Shown piece by piece: positions 51,451 through 59,991 of a stretch of 64,000 nt of DNA (position 1 is the stretch's first letter; each line of letters opens with the position of its first letter). Position numbers and translations under genes: made by a program. This stretch comes from Candidatus Planktophila vernalis (GTDB lineage: Bacteria; Actinomycetota; Actinomycetes; Nanopelagicales; Nanopelagicaceae): positions 558,001-622,000 of the forward strand of contig NZ_CP016776.1 in NCBI RefSeq assembly GCF_002288185.1, in the 5' to 3' direction. Below the pieces are notes generated by a model. The model was not told where the DNA came from. It was given only the letters and a program-made list of their open reading frames with translations, and searched no databases.

Positions 51451-52021
51451 CTTTTTTGAATTGTGGCAAAGTCGTAATTCCAAAACTTCCCAGTCTTTCG
51501 ATAATTCCATGCAAAACATCTACCGTGGCACGGGCATCATCTAGGGCGCGGTGCGTGGGGGAAGTAGTTGCTCCAAAGAACTCTGCCAAGGTGGCTAATT
51601 TGCAGTTGATGACATCATCTTTGGTCAATACATATCTAGCTAATCTGGCAGTGTCAGTGACATGGTGATTGGGCCATGGGTAATCAAGATGCGCAGCAGC
51701 AGCCTTTAGGAATCCCACATCAAAAGGAGCGTTGTGTGCAACTAATACATTTTCACTCTCTGGCCCCAAGAACTCAATAAATGAGGGAAATACTTGAGCG
51801 ATCGTCGGAGCGTTGGAAAGCATTTGATCTGTAATCCCAGTGAGTTGTGTGATGAATTCTGAAATCTGAACACCCGGATTTACAAAGGTTTCAAACTCAC
51901 CAATCACTACGCCGCCGCGCACTTTAACTGCGCCAATCTCTGTTATTCCTGCGCCAGTTGAAGGGGCAGCGCCTGAGGTTTCTAAATCCACAACCACAAA
52001 GGTGGCTTCCGATAGGTGCAT
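51425..52021 (-). CDS. DEDDh 3'-5' exonuclease (DnaQ/epsilon-like)
   Basis: A 198-residue exonuclease. DEDDh motifs: Exo I VVVDLETSG (D, E), Exo II LVAHNAPFDVGFL (D), Exo III THRALDDARATV (H and D). Proteins of this size act as proofreading subunit, RNase T-like nuclease or standalone repair nuclease; no polymerase-binding extension is visible. Start ATG 52021 is chosen because TACTAT lies 7 nt upstream; longer frames to 52138 invade the divergent esterase gene. It converges on trpD. Confidence 0.85.
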   Translation of the reverse strand: MHLSEATFVVVDLETSGAAPSTGAGITEIGAVKVRGGVVIGEFETFVNPGVQISEFITQLTGITDQMLSNAPTIAQVFPSFIEFLGPESENVLVAHNAPFDVGFLKAAAAHLDYPWPNHHVTDTARLARYVLTKDDVINCKLATLAEFFGATTSPTHRALDDARATVDVLHGIIERLGSFGITTLPQFKKVKKRLVSG

Positions 52022-52028
52022 AGTGGCG

Positions 52029-52034
52029 ATAGTA
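52029..52034 (-). promoter_or_regulatory. -10 element for the DEDDh exonuclease
   Basis: Minus-strand TACTAT, 7 nt, ATG 52021. Confidence 0.5.
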
Positions 52035-52044
52035 AATGATTGCA

Positions 52045-52057
52045 CTGTCATTGACAG
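52045..52057. promoter_or_regulatory. Palindrome CTGTCA-T-TGACAG between divergent genes
   Basis: Six-base arms with a one-base centre, placed symmetrically between the two divergent -10 elements at 52029 and 52064. It could be a shared operator. Confidence 0.35.
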
Positions 52058-52063
52058 CACGCG

Positions 52064-52069
52064 TATGGT
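52064..52069 (+). promoter_or_regulatory. -10 element for the esterase gene
   Basis: TATGGT, 7 nt, ATG 52077. Confidence 0.45.
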
Positions 52070-52076
52070 GTTCACC

Positions 52077-52865
52077 ATGGCAGTTGAAACAGCACCCCCA
52101 GGTTGGATGCAAGATTGGTCGGCGCAAGGCTCAGGCAAAAACGCTCGCGTTGGAGTCTTACTTGTTCATGGATTTACTGGAGCCCCACCATCAATGCGTC
52201 CATGGGGCGAATTCCTGCACTCCAAGGGTTACACCGTTCGAGTCCCATTACTTCCGGGACATGGAACGAAACCTGAGGATCTCAATAAAGTGAAATGGCA
52301 AGAGTGGCCAGCAAAAGTTCAATCTGAATTGGATCAGTTGTTCAAAAGCTGTGATCAAGTATTCGTGGCTGGTTTATCAATGGGTGGTGCAACCACCCTC
52401 TTTGTTGCAGCTGAGAACAACAATCGCTTGAGTGGCCTCATTCTTGTTAACCCAATGATCAATCGTTCATCTGCTGTTTTATCGCGTCTTCCTCTGTGGG
52501 CAAAATATCTCCTAACCTTCACAGTCAAACTACGGGCCAGTGTTGGAAATGATATTAAGCGACCTGGGATTACCGAGCATGGATACGATGCAACTGCATC
52601 AAAGGGTGCCTATGAATTGTTTAGAATGCTGAAAGTAACTCGTCCAAAGCTGAGCAAAGTCACCATTCCCGTTCAGCTTTTTCATAGTATCAACGACCAC
52701 ACCCTTCCAGTCTGTAACACTGAAATCATTATGGATGAACTTGGATCGACAAATAAGGTCCGCATTGAACTCATCAACAGTTATCACGTTGCCACCCTTG
52801 ATTACGACCAGGAGCTGATTTTCCAGAACTCACTAACTTTTATCCAAGGGCTCACTCGCCCCTGA
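52077..52865 (+). CDS. Alpha/beta-hydrolase, carboxylesterase/monoacylglycerol-lipase-like
   Basis: A 262-residue serine hydrolase. Oxyanion-hole loop LLVHGFTGAPPSM, nucleophile elbow VFVAGLSMGGATTLF (Ser), acid HSINDHTLPVCN (Asp), and SYHVATLDYDQE (His) make the triad, in the order of EstA/Est30-type carboxylesterases. No signal peptide, so cytosolic. Start ATG 52077 follows from the promoter and gives an ordinary N-terminus; two upstream in-frame ATGs fall in the divergent region. It may act on short acyl esters or monoglycerides. Confidence 0.85.
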   Translation: MAVETAPPGWMQDWSAQGSGKNARVGVLLVHGFTGAPPSMRPWGEFLHSKGYTVRVPLLPGHGTKPEDLNKVKWQEWPAKVQSELDQLFKSCDQVFVAGLSMGGATTLFVAAENNNRLSGLILVNPMINRSSAVLSRLPLWAKYLLTFTVKLRASVGNDIKRPGITEHGYDATASKGAYELFRMLKVTRPKLSKVTIPVQLFHSINDHTLPVCNTEIIMDELGSTNKVRIELINSYHVATLDYDQELIFQNSLTFIQGLTRP

Positions 52866-52867
52866 AA

Positions 52868-54103
52868 TTAAGCGTTAATGCCAAACCAGAGAAGTGCCAA
52901 AACGCAGGTTGCTACTAAAGAGATGATGGCACCATAAACAACGCGCATGCGAGTACTTGATGCGTACTCACCCATTAAGCGCTCATCCTTTGAGATTCCA
53001 AACATGAAAAGCAGAAGTGGCAGGAGCAAGATTGCGTTAAGAATCTGAGTGAAAACCAGAACTTTAATCAGTGGTAATCCAGGAATAAGAATGAGCCCTG
53101 AAGCCAAAACTGTCATGACACCAAATGTGGCATAAAACAAGGGTGCCTCTTTTGGTCCATCATCGAGTGCTGCAGGTTGCCCGGTGAGATCTCCAACAGA
53201 ATAGGCAGTTGATAAAGGCAAAATCGAAGCAGCTAGTAGTGCTGCACCTACTAATCCGATTGCAAAGAGAGCTTTTGCTAGTGATCCAGCTAATGGCTCA
53301 AGGGCCTGGGCCGCTTGGGAAGCATCAGTGATGTCTGTGATGCCTTGTTTGTTCAAAGTTGCGGCACAGGTGATGACTACAAAGAAACCTATAATTCCTG
53401 TGAGCAGTGAACCCGTCCACACATCAATGCGAAGTAGTTTCAAATCATCGCGAGTTAAGCGCTTATCAACGGCGTAGCTTTGAATGAAGGCAAGTCCCCA
53501 AGGGGCAAGGGTTGTTCCAAGGGTTGCAGTTGCTAGATAAATAGCATCTTGTGTGAATGGCATCGATGGCACAAAAACACCGCGCGCAGCTTGTCCCCAG
53601 TCTGGATTAGCCATGAAACCGGCGACGATGTATGAAATAAAGATTGCAGAGAGTGCAAAGAAAACCTTTTCTACGTTTGCAAAGGAGCCACGCAGCACAA
53701 GGGCTGAGACAACTAAAGCCCCTGCGGGAACTGTTATGAAACGTGAGATTCCAAAGAGCTCTCCAGCCACAGCAATACCTGCAAATTCAGCTGTGAGAGT
53801 TCCAAAGTTAGCAATAATCAAAGCACTTGCACTAAGAGTTCCAGAGCGAGCACCATACTTTTGACGAACTAATCCAATGAGTCCTTGACGTGTAACAACA
53901 CCGATGCGAGCACCTAAGTCTTGGAAGATAACTAATGCCAAAGTGGAGAGAACGAGCACCCACAGCATTTGATAACCAAATTTGGCACCGAGCTGTGAAT
54001 AGGTCGTGATGCCGGCTGGATCATCATCTGAAAGCCCAGCAATGATTCCAGGACCCATGACTGAAAGAAGTGCAGCTAAACGAATCTTGCGCGTTGTTGT
54101 CAT
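52868..54103 (-). CDS. Nramp-related divalent metal transporter, possible Mg2+ type
   Basis: A 411-residue LeuT-fold transporter of about eleven helices. Helix 1 reads IIAGLSDDDPAGITTYSQLG where classical Nramp proteins have DPGN. Helix 6 reads TLGTTLAPWGLAFIQSYAV where classical proteins have the metal-selecting Met in MPH. Loss of the Asn and the Met ligand matches Nramp-related magnesium transporters as I recall them. It overlaps the start by ATGA with the end of a soluble MgtE-like regulatory gene, which strongly suggests Mg2+. Mn2+ cannot be excluded. Confidence 0.8.
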   Translation of the reverse strand: MTTTRKIRLAALLSVMGPGIIAGLSDDDPAGITTYSQLGAKFGYQMLWVLVLSTLALVIFQDLGARIGVVTRQGLIGLVRQKYGARSGTLSASALIIANFGTLTAEFAGIAVAGELFGISRFITVPAGALVVSALVLRGSFANVEKVFFALSAIFISYIVAGFMANPDWGQAARGVFVPSMPFTQDAIYLATATLGTTLAPWGLAFIQSYAVDKRLTRDDLKLLRIDVWTGSLLTGIIGFFVVITCAATLNKQGITDITDASQAAQALEPLAGSLAKALFAIGLVGAALLAASILPLSTAYSVGDLTGQPAALDDGPKEAPLFYATFGVMTVLASGLILIPGLPLIKVLVFTQILNAILLLPLLLFMFGISKDERLMGEYASSTRMRVVYGAIISLVATCVLALLWFGINA

Positions 54104-55446
54104 GAGAGCGCACCTGTTCCTTTAGATAAACCATGTTGTTCTTCTGGCTTAAGTGCATCCACCAAGTCATCAGCCAAAATTCGTCCTACAGGCTTTCCTT
54201 TTTCATCAATTACAACGATGGATGCCCCTCGGTTGTTTGAAAACTCTTCGATTACTTCTTCCAGTGGAGAATCAATTTGGACAGATGTTGGGTAAGGAGG
54301 TCCGATAAGAGTGCTCAAAAGCGCGGTGGATTTAGCGGCCACCAACTCAATAATTTGGATGTGATCAACTAACTTGCCTTTGCTATCAACGATAACAACG
54401 CCATCAGAAATATCGCGATCTCTGTTTTCAACAAGGCGGGCAAGAGCCGCACCACACGTGTCGTTTTCTTGGGCAAAGACCATGTGAGTGGTCATGATTC
54501 CACCGGCGAGGGTCTCATCGAAAGCAATGAGCTGACGCAACTGCTTAGCCATCTTGACATCCATTGCTTTCAAAATATCTTCACGGTGCTCATCACTTAA
54601 ATCGCGCAGTACTTCAGCAGACTCATCTGGTTCCATGCGACTTAGAAGTTCGGCGGCTCGCTCTTCACTCAAACCACGAAGAAGGCCTTGCAATTCTTCA
54701 TCTTCCATTTCTTCCAGTGCATCGGCAGCCAACTCTGGATCCAACATTTCAATCAATGCACTTTGTTCACGTCCAGCTAAATCTTCGATCAAATCTGCCA
54801 AGTCAGCAGGGCGCAGTTGTGAAAGTGCGGTTTTAGAACCAGAGGTTTTAACAACTCCGGAAGTGTCGGCAAGGGATGCAACTGTTGCCCAGTCCAGAAC
54901 GTGTTGAGGTGTTGCACGACGACCAAGTGCACCAGGAAAGATGCGGCGAAGGAAAGTAACAAAAGAGATATCCACGCCAACTACGCGAATCTCTTTATCT
55001 AGAGGCGCTAAGTAAAGATCTGAGGAACGCACAACTCGTAGCCCATTCACATCCACAATCTGGTGATCAAGAACATCGGCATCTAACAATGATTCATCGC
55101 TGCGGCGCTTGTAGTCAGTCAAATTAATTGTTGTGGAAGAGAGCTTGATTTGATGGCGCTCTAGCTTTGCAATACGGGCTCCATCAATAAATGATCGACG
55201 CAAACCTACTTTTACGATCAATCCTGAGACTGGTGGATAAGCATCTTGGCCATGCTTAACGACAACATCTACTAAACGACCTATCTCACGGCCATCTTCA
55301 TTGGTAACTGGACAGCCCAATAATCCTGCAAGTGAAACAACAGAATCGCGAACACCTTTGCGTGCCAACACCAGATCACGGCGCCCCACGGCGCGCTCAA
55401 CGGTATTGACCACACGGGCAATAGGCTTTTTGGTTGGGGCTTTCAT
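54100..55446 (-). CDS. Soluble MgtE-like protein: PRC-barrel, MgtE N-domain, CBS pair, no channel
   Basis: About 448 residues from ATG 55446. A PRC-barrel-like part (LLGCPVTNEDGREIGRLVDV, then VNGLRVVRSSDLYLAP) is followed by the MgtE N superhelix repeats (RPADLADLIEDLAGREQ, LLSRMEPDESAEVLRDLSDE) and a CBS pair (AGGIMTTHMVFAQEND ... GASIVVIDEKGKPVGRIL). The five-helix MgtE pore is absent. Rv1232c-like proteins have this architecture. In MgtE the N and CBS domains sense cytosolic Mg2+ and gate the pore; here the partner is the translationally overlapping Nramp-related transporter, so a split sensor-transporter is inferred. Start chosen by TACAAT 7 nt upstream. Confidence 0.83.
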   Translation of the reverse strand: MKAPTKKPIARVVNTVERAVGRRDLVLARKGVRDSVVSLAGLLGCPVTNEDGREIGRLVDVVVKHGQDAYPPVSGLIVKVGLRRSFIDGARIAKLERHQIKLSSTTINLTDYKRRSDESLLDADVLDHQIVDVNGLRVVRSSDLYLAPLDKEIRVVGVDISFVTFLRRIFPGALGRRATPQHVLDWATVASLADTSGVVKTSGSKTALSQLRPADLADLIEDLAGREQSALIEMLDPELAADALEEMEDEELQGLLRGLSEERAAELLSRMEPDESAEVLRDLSDEHREDILKAMDVKMAKQLRQLIAFDETLAGGIMTTHMVFAQENDTCGAALARLVENRDRDISDGVVIVDSKGKLVDHIQIIELVAAKSTALLSTLIGPPYPTSVQIDSPLEEVIEEFSNNRGASIVVIDEKGKPVGRILADDLVDALKPEEQHGLSKGTGALS

Positions 55447-55453
55447 AAGCGAA

Positions 55454-55459
55454 ATTGTA
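55454..55459 (-). promoter_or_regulatory. -10 element for the MgtE-like/Nramp-related operon
   Basis: Minus-strand TACAAT, 7 nt, ATG 55446. It lies 60 nt downstream of the tRNA-Val 3' end. Confidence 0.5.
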
Positions 55460-55518
55460 TCGGCTGACATTGCACGCATTCCGATAGTTTTCTCTGCGTC
55501 TAGATGAACTTACTGAAG

Positions 55519-55590
55519 TGGACCGTACTGGGATCGAACCAGTGACCCCCACAATGTCAATGTGGTGCTCTACCGCTGAGCCAACGATCC
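55519..55590 (-). tRNA. tRNA-Val (anticodon GAC)
   Basis: A full cloverleaf on the minus strand: acceptor GGATCGT pairs with ACGGTCC (one G-T), D-arm GGCTCAGCGGTAGAGC, anticodon stem CCACA/TGTGG with loop TTGACAT (GAC), T-arm with GGTTCGATCC. Discriminator is A. No CCA is encoded. Confidence 0.93.
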
Positions 55591-55632
55591 TTGCTTGAGT
55601 GAGAAATGATACCTCACGAAAATAAGTGGTGC

Positions 55633-55971
55633 TTATCGGTTGTAGTCATCCTCGATACGCTCAATATCATCTTCACCAAAGTATGAACCGCTCTGGACCT
55701 CAATAAAAATAACAGGCTCACTACCGATGTTTGCTAAACGGTGAAGCTCGCCTTGGGCGATATCAATCGAGTCTCCAGCTGACATTTCAAATTCAAGGCC
55801 TTCATGAGTGACCTTTGCATTGCCGCTGACGATGAACCAATGTTCAGAGCGATGTTGATGGCGTTGGTAAGAAAAACGAGCGCCAGCATTAACAACAATT
55901 CGCTTTACTTTGTGATCTGAACTTTCAGACAAGATTTCATAGCGACCCCACGGTCTGACGTCTTCGTCCAT
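55633..55971 (-). CDS. Phosphomannose-isomerase type II-like cupin, standalone domain
   Basis: A 112-residue single cupin. It starts with RPWGRYEIL and has RFSYQRHQHRSEHWFIVSG (metal His pair and Glu), SAGDSIDIAQGELHRL (third His) and FIEVQSGSYFGEDDIERIED, matching the C-terminal isomerase domain of ManC-type mannose-6-phosphate isomerase/GDP-mannose pyrophosphorylases. It should interconvert fructose 6-phosphate and mannose 6-phosphate, feeding GDP-mannose for PimA and PimB. A Shine-Dalgarno (GGAAGAG) precedes ATG 55971. It lies between two tRNA genes on the same strand. Confidence 0.8.
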   Translation of the reverse strand: MDEDVRPWGRYEILSESSDHKVKRIVVNAGARFSYQRHQHRSEHWFIVSGNAKVTHEGLEFEMSAGDSIDIAQGELHRLANIGSEPVIFIEVQSGSYFGEDDIERIEDDYNR

Positions 55972-55999
55972 GAACTCTTCCTTTTACTCGTTCTACTAA

Positions 56000-56073
56000 T
56001 GGAGGTCGGAACGGGATTTGAACCCGTGTAGAGGGATTTGCAGTCCCTTGCCTCGCCTCTCGGCCATCCGACC
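56000..56073 (-). tRNA. tRNA-Cys (anticodon GCA), CCA encoded
   Basis: Minus-strand acceptor GGTCGGA/TCCGACC, anticodon stem GGGA/TCCC around CTGCAAA (GCA), T-arm GGGTTCAAATCCC, discriminator T (U73, the Cys identity base) and an encoded CCA at 56000-56002. The mature part is 56003-56073. A terminator-like T-run directly precedes the 5' end. Confidence 0.95.
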
Positions 56074-56109
56074 AAAAACGAACGCCGTTCATTTTTTACG
56101 TGAACGGCG
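56074..56109 (-). terminator. Hairpin plus T-run between tRNA-Gly and tRNA-Cys
   Basis: On the minus strand CGCCGTTCA (56109-56101) pairs perfectly with TGAACGGCG (56091-56083), followed by TTCGTTTTT, which ends at the first base of tRNA-Cys. It has the form of a rho-independent terminator for tRNA-Gly; it may instead be a processing structure. Confidence 0.65.
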
Positions 56110-56121
56110 ATCAGTTTTGAG

Positions 56122-56194
56122 AGCGGACGACCGGGTTCGAACCGGCGACCTGAACCTTGGCAAGGTTCCGCGCTACCAACTGCGCTACGTCCGC
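56122..56194 (-). tRNA. tRNA-Gly (anticodon GCC)
   Basis: Minus-strand acceptor GCGGACG/CGTCCGC, D-arm GCGCAGTTGGTAGCGC, anticodon stem GAACC/GGTTC around TTGCCAA (GCC), T-arm CCGGTTCGAACCCGG. Discriminator T, no CCA encoded. Confidence 0.94.
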
Positions 56195-56263
56195 GAGGAG
56201 GGCAAATCTATCGTAGGTGAGGCCATAGCGCCAAAGTGGGAATTCAATGACTACCGTTACCTT

Positions 56264-57253
56264 GTGAGTTCATCGAAGAATGCGCCTGTTTTTTGGATGA
56301 ATGGGCGGTTGGCAACTGGCCTTTCGCAGGTTTCAAATGATCCATCGTGTTTAGCCGATGGGGGATTCTGGGCGCTCTCAACAACTTTTGAAGGAGATTT
56401 TCAAGCTTTCAAATTTGATCATGTTATTGAAGCAAGTTTTCCAACATCACCATGGCAGAAAATAGAAGGCCAATGGTCAAGTAGTTTGAATGAAAGTCAA
56501 TACGTAACATATGTGAAGAAAGTGCAAGAGCACATTGCACAAGGCTGGGTCTATCAAGTTAATGCCTGCAGAGAAATCTCTATCCATGTTGATGTTGAGG
56601 ATCTGCGTGGACTGTTTTCTAAGATTCTTGAAGGTAACCCAGCGCCATGGGCTTCCTATTTAGAAGCACCAGGAATCAACATCGCTTCAGCATCACCCGA
56701 GTTATTCCTTAAGCGCGATGGAGGACGAATTCGCACTTCGCCTATCAAGGGCACAGCACCAGCTGGCACAGTTGATTTTGGCGTGAAGGACAAAGCCGAG
56801 AACGTAATGATTGTTGATCTCATGCGAAATGATTTAGGGCAGATTTGTAAGAGCGGAAGTGTCACTGTCCCTCGTTTGCTTTCAACCGAGTCCCATCCTG
56901 GCCTTGTGCATTTGGTGTCAGATATTGAAGGCGAACTCAAAGATGAGATTACTTGGACAGAGATCTTCAATCGCTTGAGTCCACCAGGATCCATTAGTGG
57001 TGCTCCAAAGTCATCTGCCGTCTCTGTCATTAAAGACAATGAAGGAAAGCGCGGGCCGTATTGCGGTGCGCTGGGTTGGGTGCAAGGGGATAAGTGTGAA
57101 CTTTCAGTTGCAATCCGAATCTTCTATAAAGATGACAAGTTGCGATTTGGTACAGGTGCTGGAATTACGTGGGCCAGCGTGGCAGAAGATGAGTGGGAAG
57201 AGACTCAACTCAAAGCAAGACGTTTAGTTTCACTTGCCGGTGGTCAGTTATGA
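56264..57253 (+). CDS. pabB: Aminodeoxychorismate synthase component I / chorismate-binding enzyme
   Basis: About 329 residues from GTG 56264. A longer open frame to 56018 runs through tRNA-Cys and tRNA-Gly and is not real; ATG 56297 is an alternative. It has a short N-terminal part (RLATGLSQVSNDP, GGFWALSTTFEG) and the chorismate-binding core: EHIAQGWVYQVNACREI, SASPELFLKRDGGRIRT followed by SPIKGTAP, VDLMRNDLGQICKSGSV, and SPPGSISGAPKSSAV. It makes 4-amino-4-deoxychorismate for folate with a PabA partner that is elsewhere. It overlaps pabC by ATGA. Confidence 0.87.
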   Translation: MSSSKNAPVFWMNGRLATGLSQVSNDPSCLADGGFWALSTTFEGDFQAFKFDHVIEASFPTSPWQKIEGQWSSSLNESQYVTYVKKVQEHIAQGWVYQVNACREISIHVDVEDLRGLFSKILEGNPAPWASYLEAPGINIASASPELFLKRDGGRIRTSPIKGTAPAGTVDFGVKDKAENVMIVDLMRNDLGQICKSGSVTVPRLLSTESHPGLVHLVSDIEGELKDEITWTEIFNRLSPPGSISGAPKSSAVSVIKDNEGKRGPYCGALGWVQGDKCELSVAIRIFYKDDKLRFGTGAGITWASVAEDEWEETQLKARRLVSLAGGQL

Positions 57254-58002
57254 GAGTGATCTATAACGGTGAAGTAAGAGGTATTGATGATGTGCCAGCA
57301 ACTAGCTCTGGGTGGCTAGAAGGTGAAGGAATCTTTGAAACGATCAAAAGCGTTGGGAACAAGCCATTGTCTTTATCTCGCCATATAGCCAGGGCACAGA
57401 GCAGCGCAGTAGCTCTCGGGATCACCATCCCAAACTCAGATCAGATTTCACAAAGTGTGACTGATTTGTTTGCCGCTGTTCCACAAGGTTTAGGAATGCT
57501 GCGGATTTCATTTGATAATCAAGGTAACTGGTTGGCAGTTCACATGCCTTATGCAGAGCAAGAGAAAAGCTGTGATGTGAGATTGCATCCAGATGCTGTT
57601 ACAGGTGATGTTCATAAAAAATTTCCTTATACCAATCGATTAGCAATTCTTGAGCAGGCCCGCCTGGCTGGCTTTGATGATGCAGTCGTCGTTAATAGCC
57701 AAGGCAATATCTGTGAGGGCTCAGTTACTAATCTGATTGCAAACATTGATGGTCGTTGGGTGACACCACCAACTACTGATGTTGTTCTGCCCGGAATTAT
57801 TCGTCAGATTCTGATTGAGAATGAGTTAGTTGCCATCGAGAGCATCCCAGCAGATCGGCTAGCGGAAATCACCTCTGCCTTCTTTATTAGTAGTTTGCGT
57901 TTATCTCACGCTATTTCATCGATTGATTCACGGCCGTTGCATCTTTCACACGCCTTCGGAGAAGAAATAAAGGCGTTGGCTCATAAGTATTCGGTAGGCT
58001 AG
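57250..58002 (+). CDS. pabC: Aminotransferase class IV, probable 4-amino-4-deoxychorismate lyase
   Basis: A 250-residue fold-type IV PLP enzyme. Start ATG 57250 overlaps the pabB stop; the longer frame to 57193 is inside pabB. Motifs: substrate region [18 protein letters not shown] lysine in [22 protein letters not shown]-equivalent [18 protein letters not shown] and a C-terminal glycine-rich [12 protein letters not shown]. Next to pabB, aminodeoxychorismate lyase is the best call; a branched-chain or D-amino-acid aminotransferase is less likely by context. Confidence 0.83.
   Translation: MRVIYNGEVRGIDDVPATSSGWLEGEGIFETIKSVGNKPLSLSRHIARAQSSAVALGITIPNSDQISQSVTDLFAAVPQGLGMLRISFDNQGNWLAVHMPYAEQEKSCDVRLHPDAVTGDVHKKFPYTNRLAILEQARLAGFDDAVVVNSQGNICEGSVTNLIANIDGRWVTPPTTDVVLPGIIRQILIENELVAIESIPADRLAEITSAFFISSLRLSHAISSIDSRPLHLSHAFGEEIKALAHKYSVG
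57995..58000 (+). promoter_or_regulatory. -10 element for thrS
   Basis: TAGGCT, 6 nt, ATG 58007. The hexamer overlaps the pabC stop. Confidence 0.55.
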
Positions 58003-58006
58003 CCTC

Positions 58007-59989
58007 ATGATTCAGGTAACCGTTGATGGTGCATCACGCTCCATAGAGGCAGATCAACGCCCTACCCACCTCTTTGCAGATAATAAAGAGGTAGTCGTTT
58101 GCCGTATCAATGGAGCTCTCAAAGATTTGTGGACCGACCTGCACGAAGGCGATGTCGTTGAATCTGTTCTCATCAATTCTCCTGATGGTCTCTTTGTCCT
58201 TCGCCACTCAACTGCCCACGTTATGGCACAGGCTGTGCAAGAGGTTTTCGCTGATACAAAGCTTGGAATTGGACCACCGATCAAAGATGGTTTCTATTAC
58301 GACTTTGATCCAAAGACTCCTTTTAATCCAGATGATTTAACAAAGATTGAAAGCGTTATGCGCAAGATTGTTAAAGATGGCCAGCGCTTTCGCCGCCGTG
58401 TTGTTACCGAAAAAGAAGCGCTAGCTGAACTTTCCCACGAGCCATATAAGTGCGAACTCATTGGCATAAAAGGCCCAGCAGGCGAAGAGGCAAGTGTTGA
58501 AGTTGGTGGAGCAGAGCTCACCATCTATGACAATTTAGGTAGAGATGGAAACCCAGTGTGGGGAGATCTTTGTAGAGGTCCTCACCTTCCATCAACAAAA
58601 CACATTCCTGCATTTAAGTTGATGCGAAGTGCTGCTGCGTATTGGCGTGGATCTGAAAAAAATCCCATGCTCCAGCGCATCTATGGCACAGCGTGGCCAT
58701 CGCAAGATGAACTCAATGCTCACTTGGAATTACTAGCCGAGGCTGAAAAGCGCGATCACCGCCGACTTGGAACTGAACTTGATCTCTTTTCATTTCCAGA
58801 AGAAATTGGTTCAGGTTTAGCAGTCTTTCATCCCAAGGGCGGAATCATTCGCCGTGCGATGGAAGATTACTCACGCAAGCGCCATGAAGAAGAAGATTAT
58901 GAGTTTGTTTATTCGCCTCACTTAACCAAAGCTGCCCTGTTTGAAAAATCAGGACACTTGGATTGGTACTCAGAGGGAATGTATCCACCGATGATCATGG
59001 ATGAAGAGCTCCATGCCGATGGAACGATTAAAAAGCCTGGCCAGCAGTACTACATGAAGCCAATGAACTGCCCGTTCCACAACCTTATTTTCCAAGCCCG
59101 TCAGCGCTCCTATCGTGAACTTCCACTTCGACTCTTTGAATTCGGAACTGTTTATCGTTATGAAAAATCTGGTGTGCTACACGGCATCACTCGTGCTCGT
59201 GGCTTTACGCAAGATGATGCCCACATCTATTGCACAAAAGAGCAGATGGCAGATGAATTAGATTCACTGTTAACTTTCGTACTCAATCTTTTGCGCGATT
59301 ACGGTCTCAATGACTTCTATCTAGAACTATCAACCAAGAACCCTGAAAAGTTTGTGGGCGCAGATGCTGATTGGGAAGAGGCAACTGAGACATTGCGCAA
59401 AGCAGCTGTTGCTCAAAAACTAGAGTTAGTTCTAGATGAGGGCGGCGCAGCGTTCTACGGACCAAAGATTTCCGTGCAAGCAAAAGATGCCATCGGTCGC
59501 ACATGGCAGATGTCCACGATTCAAGTAGACTTCCAACTTCCACAACGCTTTGAACTTGAATATTCAGCAGCCGACGGATCACGCCAGCGCCCAGTAATGA
59601 TTCACCGCGCTCTCTTTGGTTCTATTGAAAGATTCTTTGGTGTTCTAACAGAGCATTACTCAGGTGCTTTCCCACCATGGCTTGCACCGGTTCAAGTGGT
59701 TGGTATTCCTGTTGCTGAAGCGTTTGCAGATTATTTGGCTGATGTCATTAAGCAGATGAAGAAAGCTGGCATTCGTGCAGAGCTAGATGCATCCGATGAT
59801 CGCATGCAGAAGAAGGTTCGTAATGCACAGATGCAAAAGGTGCCATTTATGGTTATTGCAGGTGAGGAAGATATGGCAGCAGGTGCTGTCTCATTCCGCT
59901 ATCGCAATGGCGAACAGAAGAACGGAATTCCTATTAAGGATGCAATTGCCGAAATTCAAAAAGTAGTAGCAGAGCGCACTCAGGTTTAA
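58007..59989 (+). CDS. thrS: Threonyl-tRNA synthetase
   Basis: A 660-residue class II synthetase. N-terminal TGS domain, then the editing domain with [12 protein letters not shown] (H-x3-H) and later the Cys-His of [11 protein letters not shown]. The catalytic core has motif 2 as [21 protein letters not shown] and zinc ligands in MKPMNCPFH; motif 3 is [12 protein letters not shown]. The C-terminal anticodon-binding domain ends the protein. The order thrS-HIT-pgsA-acyltransferase-pimA is the mycobacterial Rv2614c-Rv2610c order with an extra gene inserted here. Confidence 0.97.
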   Translation: MIQVTVDGASRSIEADQRPTHLFADNKEVVVCRINGALKDLWTDLHEGDVVESVLINSPDGLFVLRHSTAHVMAQAVQEVFADTKLGIGPPIKDGFYYDFDPKTPFNPDDLTKIESVMRKIVKDGQRFRRRVVTEKEALAELSHEPYKCELIGIKGPAGEEASVEVGGAELTIYDNLGRDGNPVWGDLCRGPHLPSTKHIPAFKLMRSAAAYWRGSEKNPMLQRIYGTAWPSQDELNAHLELLAEAEKRDHRRLGTELDLFSFPEEIGSGLAVFHPKGGIIRRAMEDYSRKRHEEEDYEFVYSPHLTKAALFEKSGHLDWYSEGMYPPMIMDEELHADGTIKKPGQQYYMKPMNCPFHNLIFQARQRSYRELPLRLFEFGTVYRYEKSGVLHGITRARGFTQDDAHIYCTKEQMADELDSLLTFVLNLLRDYGLNDFYLELSTKNPEKFVGADADWEEATETLRKAAVAQKLELVLDEGGAAFYGPKISVQAKDAIGRTWQMSTIQVDFQLPQRFELEYSAADGSRQRPVMIHRALFGSIERFFGVLTEHYSGAFPPWLAPVQVVGIPVAEAFADYLADVIKQMKKAGIRAELDASDDRMQKKVRNAQMQKVPFMVIAGEEDMAAGAVSFRYRNGEQKNGIPIKDAIAEIQKVVAERTQV

Positions 59990-59991
59990 CA

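Noticed and set aside
56018-56263. N-terminal extension of pabB over 80 codons.
   Set aside because: It reads through tRNA-Cys and tRNA-Gly on the opposite strand and shows no family similarity.
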